Of a stretch of 64,000 nt of DNA, positions 55,601-64,000 are shown in pieces. The stretch's first letter is position 1. Every line of letters starts with the position of its first letter. The notes beneath the pieces were generated by a model, which made no database searches, was not told where the DNA came from, and saw only the letters and a list, made by a program, of their open reading frames with translations. Source of the stretch: Bolinopsis microptera (Eukaryota > Ctenophora > Tentaculata > Lobata > Bolinopsidae); contig NC_087084.1 of the NCBI RefSeq assembly GCF_026151205.1, forward strand, positions 844,312 through 908,311, read 5' to 3'. A program made the translations under genes and the position numbers.

Positions 55601-58600
55601 TTTAAAAGGGGGGTTCCGGTTTTTTTCACAGCCGGGGAGGGGGGGGTTATTAGGGGGGGTTCACGTCTGGGGGAGGGTTTTGGGAGGTTTTTGGTTTTTA
55701 CACCCCCTGGGGGGGGGGTTTATTTGGGGGGTTTCCCCCCGGGTTCCCCCCCTGGGGGGGGGTTTTGGGGGGTTTTCCAGGTTCACCCCGGGGGGGGTTG
55801 GTTTAAAATTGGGGGGGGTTCCCCAGGGTCCCCAGCCTGGGGGGGGAGGGTTAAAAAGGGGGGTTTTCCGGGTTTCCCCAGTTGGGGGGGGGGATTTTTT
55901 GGGGGGTTACCGGTTAACAGCCGGGGAGGGAGGGAATTAAGGGGGGGGGTTACCCAGGCCCCCCGGCCCGGGAAGGAAAGGGTTAAGGGGAGGGTTCGGT
56001 TCCAGCCCCTGGAGGGGGGGGTTTTTAGGGGGGTTTCCCCGGGTTTCCCCAAAAGTCTGGAGGGGGGGTTTTATTGGGGGGGGGGGGGGTTCCCAAAGGT
56101 TTTCCAAAACCCGGGGGGGGGGTTTTTTGGGGGGGGGTTACCGGGTTTTCCCCCCTGGAAAGGGGGGTTTAATTATGGGGGTTACCGGTTTCCACCCCCG
56201 GGAGGGGGGGTTTATTAGGGGGGGTTTCCCAGGTTTCCGGAGGGGGGGTTATTGGGGGGGTTTTCCCAGGTTCACGTCGGAGGGGGGGGGTTATTGGGGG
56301 GGTTTACCGGGGTTCCCTGGGAGGGGGGGGTTTATTGGGGGGCTTTTTCCCAGTTTCCCAAAAGGGAGGGGAGGGTTATTTGGGGGAAAAATTGTTCCAC
56401 CTGGAGGGGGGGATTATTGGGGGGGTTTCCCCGGTTCACGCCAAGAGGGGGGTTTTATTAGGGATTTTTACGGGTTTTCACCCCCTGGAGGGGGGGATTA
56501 AATTGGGGGGTTATGGTTAACCCCTGGGGGGGGGGATTATTTGGGGGGTTTTTTTACCAGGTTCCATTTTGGGGGGGGAAATTTTGGGGGCCCCCGTTCC
56601 AGGTTCCCCAGGGGGAGGGGGGTTTTTAAATAGGGGGGTTCCCAGGTTCCGTGGGGGAGGGATTATTAGGGGGGGTTCCCCTGGTTCCCCGCCTGGGGGG
56701 GGGGTTTTTATTGGGGGGGGGTTCCCCGGGTTCCACCCTGGAGGGAGGGTTTTTTAAAGGGGGTTTACCAGGAAAAAAACGGGCCGGGGGGGGGGGAAAG
56801 GGGATTTTTGGGGGGGTTACCGGGGTTTAAACCCCTGGGGGGAGGGTTTTTGGGGGGGGGGGGTTAAACCGGGTTTCCCAAAAGGGAGGGCGGGTTTTTT
56901 GGGGGGGTTTCCGGGGTCACCCCCTGGGGGAGGGATTTTAGGGGGTTTAAAGTTTCATCCCTGGAGGGGGGGGTTTGGGGGGGTTTCCCCGGTTCCCCCG
57001 GGGTTGGGGGGGGATTTTTGGGGGGGTTACCGGTTTCACACCTGGAGGGGGGGGGTTTTATTGGGGGGGGGTTACCAGGTTTCAGCCTGGGGGGAGGGTT
57101 ATTGGGGGTTTTTTCCCGGGTTCCCCAGGGGGCCGGGGGGGGTTAAATTGGGGGTTTCCGGGTTTTCCTTTGGAGGGGGGGGGGATTTTTGGGGGGGTTT
57201 CCGGTTTCCCCCAGCCGGGGAGGGGGGAATTTTGGGGGCCCCTTTGGGGGGGGGGGGGGGTTCCCCAGTTTGGCGGGAGGGATTTTAGGGGGGGTTCCCG
57301 GTTTCCCAAAACCCTGGGGGGGGGGTTTTTGGGGGGGGGTTCCGGGTTTCCCGCTGGGGGGAGGGATTATTGGGGGGGGTTTCCCAGGTTCCCCACCTGG
57401 AGGGAGGGTTAAATTGGGGGGGTTACCGGGTTTCAAACCCGGAGGGGGGATTTTTTGGGGGGGGTTTAAACCCGGTTCCAGCCTGGAGGGGGGATTTTGG
57501 GGGGGGTTCCCGGGGTTTTCACACCCGGGGGGGGAGGGTTATTGGGGGGGGGGGTTACCGGGTTTTTCACAGCTGGGGGAGGTTTATTGGGGGGGTTAAA
57601 GGTTCACGGGTTGGAGGGGGGGAAATTTTAGGGGGGTTAAGGTTCCACCTGGAGGGGGGGATTATTAGGGGGGTTTCCAGGTTACCCCCTGGAGTGAGGG
57701 ATTTATTAGGGGGGAAAACCCAGGTTCCCCCCTTGGGGGGGAAGGGGATTATTGGGGGGGGTTTTCCCTTTTCCCATACCCTGGGGGGGGTTTAAATTAG
57801 GGGGGTTTTCCCCGGTTCCAGTTTTGGGGGAGGGGTTATTGGGGGTTTTCCCTGGTTCAAAAACCCCTGGAGGGGGGAAATTATTAGGGGGGGCCCCGGG
57901 TTTCCCAAAGGTGGGGGGAGGGATTATTAGGGGGGGTTCCCCCGGGTTCCCAGCCTGGAGGGGGGATTATTGGGGGTTATCAGGTTCCCCCGTCTGGGGG
58001 GGGGGAAATTTTAGGGGGGGTTAAACCAGGTTCCCCCCTGGGGGGGGGAAATTAAAAAGGGGCCCGTGGGGGGGGGGGGGGTTTCCCAAAAGTCTGGCGG
58101 GAGGTTTATTAGGGGGGGTTCCGGGTTTCCCCCAGTTCCGGGGGGAGGGGGGGATTTTAGGGGGGTTTAAAAAGGGTTCCCCCAGCCGGGGAGGGGGGTT
58201 TATTGGGGGGGTTTAAACCAGGTTCCCCAGCCGGGGGGGGGTTTTTTTGGGGGGGGGTTTACCGGTTCCCCAGCCTGGAGGGGGGGGGGAAATTATTAGG
58301 GGGGTTACCGGGGTTTCCCCGCCTGGGGGAGGGTTTTTAGGGGGGTTCCCTGGTTCCACAGCCTGGGGGGGGGGAAAATTTAGGGGGGGGTTTTACCGGG
58401 TTTTCCCCCGGCCGGGGAAGGGGGGATTTTGGGGGGTTTAAAACCGGGTTTTCCCCCCAGTTGGGGGGGGGGAAATTATTGGGGGGAACCGGGGTTCCGC
58501 CTGGAGGGGGGTTTTGGGGGGGGTTTAAACCGGGTTCACAGTGGAGGGGGGAATTAAATTAGGGGGGTTACTGGGTTTTCACAGTGGGGGGGGTTTTAAT

Positions 58601-61600
58601 TAGGGGGGTTATTTGGGTTTCACAGCTGGAGGGGGGTTTAAATTGGGGGGGGGTTCCCTGGTTCCCCATTTGGGGAGGGGGGGTTTTATTGGGGGGGTTT
58701 ACTGGGTTTTCCCCCAGCTTGGAGGGGGGTTTTAATTGGGGGGTTTACCAGGTCCCAGTCTGGGGGGGGGTTTTTTTGGGGGGGGGTTCCCCGGTTTCCC
58801 CCAAGTCGGGGGGGGGTTTTTAGGGGGGTTACCGGTTCACCAGCCGGGGGAGGGATTTTTTGGGGGGGGTTTTACCGGTTTCCCACACCCCTGGGGGGAA
58901 GGGGGGTTTTTTGGGGGGGTTAACCAGGTCAGACCCTTTGGGGGAGGGATTATTAGGGGGGTTTTACCAGGTTCCCCCGCCGGGAGGGGGGGAAATTATT
59001 GGGGGGCTTTCCGGTTCCACCCTGGGGGGGGGGTTATTGGGGGTTTCCCCCTGTTAAACCCCGGGGAGGGAGGGATTTTTTTGGGGGGGTTTCCCCGGTT
59101 TTCCCCCGGGGGATGGATTTTTTTGGGGGGGTTCCCAGGTTACAGCGGGGGAGGGATTATTGGGGGGGTTTTCCGGGGCCCACACCCCGGGGGGGGGTTT
59201 AAAGGGGGCCCCCGGTTCAACCGGGGGGAGGGTTTTTGGGGCGCCCCCGGTTTCCCACACCCTGGAGGGAGGGATTTTTGGGGGGGTTCCCGGTTCCCAC
59301 CCCGGGAGGGAGGGATTTTTAAGGGGGGCCCCCTGGTTCCCAGCCTGGGGGGGGGGGGGTTTTTGGGGGGGGGGGGGGTTCCCGGTTAAACCCCTGGAGG
59401 GAGGGAAATTAGGGGGTTCCCAGGTTCACCCTGGAGGGAGGGATTTTGGGGGGTTCCCAGGCCCCCCGCCGGGGAAAAGAAAAGGGAAAAAAAAGGGGGG
59501 GGGGGTTCCCCGGTTTTAAACCACCTGGGGGAGGGGGTTTAAATGGGGGGTTTTCCAGTTTATAGCTGGGGGGAGGGATTATTGGGGGGGGTTCCCGGGT
59601 TTTCCCCCAGTCTGGGGGGGGGGGATTTTGGGGGGGTTTACCTGGTTCCCAGCCTGGAGGGGGGGTTATTCGGGGGGGGTTCCCGGGTTTTCCCGGGCCT
59701 GGGGGGGGATTTTTAGGGGGGTTACCTTTGTTTCCCCAGGCCTAGAGGGGGGATTTTTTTGGGGGGTTTTCCCGGGTTTTCACAGTAGGAGGGGGGGGAT
59801 TTTTTTGGGAGGTTCCGGGGTTCCCCCCGGAGGGGGGGGTTTATTGGGGGGCCGGGGGGGGGGGGGTTCCAGCCCGGGGCGGGGGGTTTTAGGGGGGGTT
59901 CCCGGGTTCCCGGCCTGGGGGGGGTTTAATTGGGGGGGTTCCCCTTTTCACAGCCTGGAGGGGGGATTTTTTGGGGGGGGTTTTACCGGGTTTTCCCCAG
60001 CCTGGGGGGAGGGGTTTATTGGGGGGGTTTCCCCGGTTAACGGCCTGGGGGGGGGTTTAAAAGGGGGGGGTTCCGGTTCCCGCCTGGCGGGGGGGAAATT
60101 ATTTAGGGGGGTTCCCGGTTACAGCCTGGGGGAGGGTTTGTTAGGGGGGTTCCTGGTTCAAGTGGGGGGGGATTTTTGGGGGGGGAAACCGGGGTTTCAC
60201 GGGCCTGGGGGGGGGGAAATTATTGGGGGTTCCCCCGGTTCCCCCAGGTTTGGGAGGGGGGGGATTTTTTTGGGGGGGTTCCCCCGGGTTTCACGCTGGA
60301 GGGGGGGAATTTTGGGGGGGGGGTAACAGTTTCCCGTGGGGGGGGGGTTTATTAGGGGGGTTCCCCCGGGTTCCAGCTGGGGGGGGGGTTTTAGGGGGGG
60401 TTCCGGGTTTTTCCCGTCGGGGAGGGGGGATTTTTGGGGAGGTTCCCGGGTTCCCAGCCGGGGGAGGGAGGGTTATTGGGGGGGGTTTACCAGGCACGTC
60501 GGGGGGGGAAAGGGATTAAAAAGGGGGGTTTTAACCAGGTTCACACCCTTAGAGGGAGGGTTATTGGGGAGGTTCCCCAGGTTCCGCTGGAGGAGGGATT
60601 TTTAGGGGAGGTTCCCTGGTTAAACCCCGGGGGGAGGGGGGGTTATTTGGGGGTTTTTTCCAGGTCCCAGCCGGGGAGGGGAGGGTTTTTTGGGGGGGTT
60701 AAACCCGGTTTCCCCCCTGGAGGGGGGGAAATTTTAGGGGGTTAAAAAGGTTCACCCCCTGGGGGGGGGGATTATTGGGGGGGTTTTTAGGGGGTTTCCA
60801 AACCCTGGAGGGAGGGATTTTTTGGGGGTTTTTACCAGGTTCAAGCCTGGGGGAGGGTTTAAATTAGGGGGTTTTAAGGGGTTTCCCCCAGCCTGGGGGG
60901 AGGGATTTTTTTGGGGGGTTTACCGGGTTTCCCCCGTGGGGGGGGGGGGGTTTTTTGGGGGGTTAAGGGTTTTCCACGGCCGGGGGGGGGGGTTAGGGGG
61001 GGGGGGTTAAACCGGGGCCCCAACCCCCTGGAGGGAGGGTTTGGGGGGGTTAAACCGGGTTCCCCAGGGGGAGGGTTTATTGGGGGGGGTTAAACCCGGT
61101 TTCCCACGCCTGGGGGAGGGTTTAAAGGGGGGCCGGGGGGGGGGGGTTAACCGCCTGGGGGGGGGGATTATTAGGGGGGGTTTACCAGGTTCACCCCTGG
61201 GGGGGAGGTTATTAGGGGGGTTCCCCCGGTTCACGGGTTTGGGGGGGGGGTTATTGGGGGGCCGGGGGGTTTTCCCGGTCTGGGGGGGGTTTTTTAGGGG
61301 GGTTTTCCCCGGGTTTCCCACCCGGGAAAGGGGAGGGATTTTTAAAGGGGGGGTTTTCCATTTTTCCCAAAACCCGGGGGGGGGGGGGATTTATGGGGGT
61401 TACCAGGTTCCCCAGTGGGGGAGGGATTATTGGGGGGGGTTTTAAACCGGTTCCCCGCTGGGGGAAAGGGGAAAAATTAAAAGGGGGGTTCCCCGGTTTC
61501 CCCCACCCGGGGGGAGGGAAAATTGGGGGGGGTTTAACAGGTTCCACCCTGGGGGAGGGATAATTGGGGGGGGGGGACCAGGTTCCCACCCGGGAGGGGG

Positions 61601-63380
61601 GATTAGGGGGGGGGGTTCCCGGGTTTCCCCGGCCTGGGGGGGAGGGTTTTGGGGGGGGTTTAAGGGTTTTTCACCCCGGGGAGGGGGGGAATTATTAGGG
61701 GGGTTCCCAGGTTTAAACCCCCGGGGGGGGGGAAATTATTAGGGGGGGGGTTCCGCGGGGGGAGGGAATTTTGAGAGGTTCCCATTTTTCACACCCTGGA
61801 GGGGGGTTTATTGGGGGGGGGTTCCGGGGTTCAAAAACCCCGGGAGGGAGGGATTTTTAAAAGGGGGGGGGTTTCCCCATTTCTGTAGGGGGGAATTTTG
61901 GGAGGCCCCCAGGTTCACCCCTGGGGGGGGGGTTTTTGGGGGGGGTTTAAACCGGTTCCGCCTGGGGGGGGGTTTTATTGGGGGGGTTCCCAGGGTTCAC
62001 GGGGAGGGAAAGGTTTAAATTGGGGGGGGGGTTCCCGGGGCCCAAAGGCTGGGGGGGGGAATTTTAGGGGGGTTCCCCAGGTTCAAGTTGGAGGGGGGAT
62101 TTTGGGGGGGGGTTACCGGGGTTCACAGCCTGGGGGGGAAAGGGTTTTTGGGGGGTTAAACCAGGCCCAGCTGGGGGAGGGATTTGGGGGGGTTTTTACC
62201 GGTTCCAGTTGGGGGGGAGGGATTTTTTAGGGGGGATTTACCTTTTTCCGTTTGGGGGGGGGGGAATTTTTTAGGGGGGGGTTCCGGTTAAGGGGAAAGG
62301 GGGGTTTTTGGGGGGTTCCCGGGTTACAGTGGGGGGGGGATTTTGGGGCCCGGGGGGGGGTTCCCCCCCTTGGGGGGGGGGAAATTATTAGGGGGGGTTT
62401 TACAGGTTAAAGTGGAGGGGGGATTATTGGAGGGGTTTAAACCAGGTTCCATTTTTGGGGGGAGGGATTTTTAAAGGGGCGGGGGGTTCCCCCGGGGGGG
62501 GGGGGGGTTTATTTGGGGGGGTTTTCCCGGTTTCACCGTTGGGGGGAGGGATTTTTTTGGGGGGGTTACCGGTTCCCATTGGAGGGGGGGATTTTTTGGG
62601 GGGTTCCGGTTCCCACCTGGAGGGGGGGGGTTTAAATTGGGGGGGTTTTCCCAGGTTCAACCCGGGGGGGGATTTTAGGGGGGTTCCCAGGTTCACGGGT
62701 TGGGGGGAGGGGGGGATTATTGGGGGGGTTCCCCAGGTTCCACCGGGGGGGTAGGGATAATTGGGGGGGGGTTAAACCAGGTTTTCACAGGGGGGGGAGG
62801 GTTTTAGGGGGGTTACCGGTTTTCACACCCGGGGGGGAGGGATTTTTGGGGGGGTTCCCGGGTTTTACGGGTGGAGGGGGGATTATTGGGGGGGTTTAAA
62901 GGGTTAACAGGGGGGAGGGGGGATTTTTTAGGGGGGGGGGGTTCCCCCCAGTCTGGGGGAGGGTTTTTTAAGGGGGTTTAAACCATTTTTTCCCCACCGG
63001 GAGGGGGGTTTTATTTGGGGGGGGTTCCCCGGTTCACGGGGGAGGGGGGTTTATTGGGGGGGGGGGGTTAAATTTTCTGGGGGAGGGTTTATTAGGGGGT
63101 TTTCCCAAGGTTTCAAAAGCGGGGGAGGGAGGGGTTTATTGGGGGGTTTACCGGGTTTCCCAGCCTGGAGGGGGGTTTTTGGGGGGGGTTCCCGGTTCCC
63201 CAGCCTGGGAGGGTTATTAGGGGGGTTACCCGGGGTCCCCCAAGCCTGGGGGGGAGGGTTTTATTGGGGGGAGGTTACGGGGTTCCCCCCGGGTTGGAGG
63301 GGGGGATTTTAGGGGGGTTCCGGGTTTTCCCCCTGGGGGGGGGGGAAAAAAATTGGGGGGGTTTTAACCGGCCCAAACCC
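46676..63380. repeat. Long 40-bp array in degraded form, roughly 16.7 kb
   Basis: The GGTTACCAGGTTCACAGCCTGG and GGAGGGAGGGATTATTAGGGG elements remain recognisable in scattered pieces, with a period of about 40-45 bases throughout. True copy number cannot be read because homopolymer lengths are unreliable. No sign of the 2.05-kb transposon ends or of GTCACTCCGTAAC. Confidence 0.85.
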
Positions 63381-63384
63381 TGGA

Positions 63385-63877
63385 GGGAGGGATTATTAGG
63401 GGAGGTTACCAGGTTCACAGTCTGGAGGGAGGGATTATTAGGGGAGGTTACCAGGTTCACAGTCTGGAGGGAGGGATTATTAGGGGGTTACCCAGGTCCA
63501 CAGCCTGGAGGGAGGGATTATTAGGGGTGGTTACCAGGTTCACAGCCTGGAGGGAGGGATTATTAGGAGAGGTTACCAGGTTCACAGCCTGGGGGGAGGG
63601 ATTATTAGGGGAGGTTACAAGGTTCACAGCCTGGAGGGAGGGATTATTAGGAGAGGTTACCAGGTTCACAGTCTGGGGGGAGGGATTATTAGGGGCGGGG
63701 GGTTCACAGTCTGGGGGGGGGGGGGGGTTATTAGGGGCCGTGGGGGGGGGGGGGGTTCACAGTCTGGAGGGAGGGATTATTAGGGGAAGTTACCAGGTTC
63801 ACAGCCTGGGGGGAGGGATTATTAGGGGCCGTGGGGGGAGGGGGGTTCACAGTCTGGGGGGAGGGATTATTAGGGGG
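63385..63877. repeat. 40-bp minisatellite, clean units
   Basis: About twelve good units with the variants seen at 19100-19627 (GGGGCCGTGGGGGG spacers and CAGTCTGGGGGGAGGG), confirming that this is the paralogue of the right end of the first array. Confidence 0.93.
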
Positions 63878-64000
63878 TTATCTTGGCATACACTTCTACT
63901 TTACTTTACAAGTTAACAGCAAATAGTGGGAATAGTTAGACAGGAACATGTTTTGGGACTTATAAACTTTTGTACCATGGTGATATTTTCCTTATTACAT

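Larger units (their letters stand above)
45100..63380. other. Low-quality consensus over AT-rich sequence and 40-bp array
   Basis: From about 45.1 kb the text keeps the order of the first copy, but homopolymers are stretched and bases replaced (for example CCCGGG, TTTAAA, GGGGGG runs). Not one intact 40-bp unit is present from 46.7 to 63.38 kb, while units are nearly perfect on both sides (13.2-19.6 kb and after 63.39 kb). This is the look of an unpolished or poorly supported assembly segment. The dozens of Gly/Pro-rich ORFs in it are artefacts of the repeat. Confidence 0.88.
43640..64000. repeat. Second copy of the 11.72-19.75 kb block
   Basis: The order is the same as in 11720-19750: 66-bp repeat, TCATGCTCTG...ATCGTACCATTA, GACTCAAAGATTACAATATT, TCCTGAGATCAT (45914), CACGTG remnants (46080-46190), exon 8 and exon 7 remnants, the TGGACATATGG...GTGTGGGCATCTA segment (46621-46655), a 40-bp array, then unique sequence from 63878 matching 19628-19750 over 123 bp to the window end. 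Differences: a Penelope-like insertion, no sign of the 2.05-kb transposon, a longer array, and very poor sequence from about 45.1 kb to 63.38 kb. Confidence 0.88.

Noticed and set aside
46443..63500. Dozens of Gly/Pro-rich ORFs up to 515 codons on both strands
   Set aside because: They are translations of a G-rich 40-bp minisatellite in low-quality sequence; overlapping frames all look alike, with no start context or family motif.

Overview
The window is eukaryotic and almost certainly from an invertebrate animal. It has multi-exon genes with GT-AG introns, a VPS13 lipid-transfer gene, a secreted Cys-rich gene with a GPI-type tail, CR1/L2-like and Penelope-like retroelement remains, and an extreme load of minisatellites. 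Nothing seen fixes the species.

About 0.1-29.5 kb (+ strand) is an internal piece of a VPS13A/C-like gene. Eighteen exons could be placed, plus one weak candidate; their splice phases chain consistently into roughly 880 codons, apart from one join (exons 3 to 5) that needs the candidate exon. Both ends of the gene lie outside the window. Many introns are filled by tandem repeats. In at least four introns the repeat unit contains the authentic splice junction of the neighbouring exon: 38 decoy acceptors before the exon at 4713, 33 exact 56-bp copies of the donor after the exon ending at 8945, 16 copies of the donor after 11114, and higher-order copies of the donor after 4880. I regard this as the most interesting signal in the window.

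The 15.4-kb VPS13 intron (11115-26549) contains a complete antisense gene of eight exons (23339 down to 12893, 315 codons). All seven introns are phase 1. The product has a signal peptide, a Ly6/uPAR-like Cys domain, a Thr/Glu/Pro-rich linker, GCC2/GCC3 (TNFR/ephrin-receptor-like) Cys repeats and a C-terminal hydrophobic GPI-type tail. Its sixth intron is a 40-bp G-rich minisatellite (13.2-19.6 kb) interrupted by a 2.05-kb terminal-inverted-repeat transposon with a 4-bp target duplication.

From 29.5 to 43.6 kb the window is transposon debris inside the next VPS13 intron. It holds two opposed copies of one retroelement fragment, a degenerate CR1/L2-like LINE between them, a 2-kb foldback element and a 222-bp MITE.

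From 43.64 kb to the end is a second copy of 11.72-19.75 kb. It carries a Penelope-like insertion absent from the first copy and a much longer 40-bp array. About 45.1-63.38 kb is visibly low-quality consensus (homopolymers inflated, A/T lost, no intact repeat unit), so its many Gly-rich ORFs are not genes. Whether the second copy is a real segmental duplication or a haplotype/assembly artefact cannot be decided from sequence alone.
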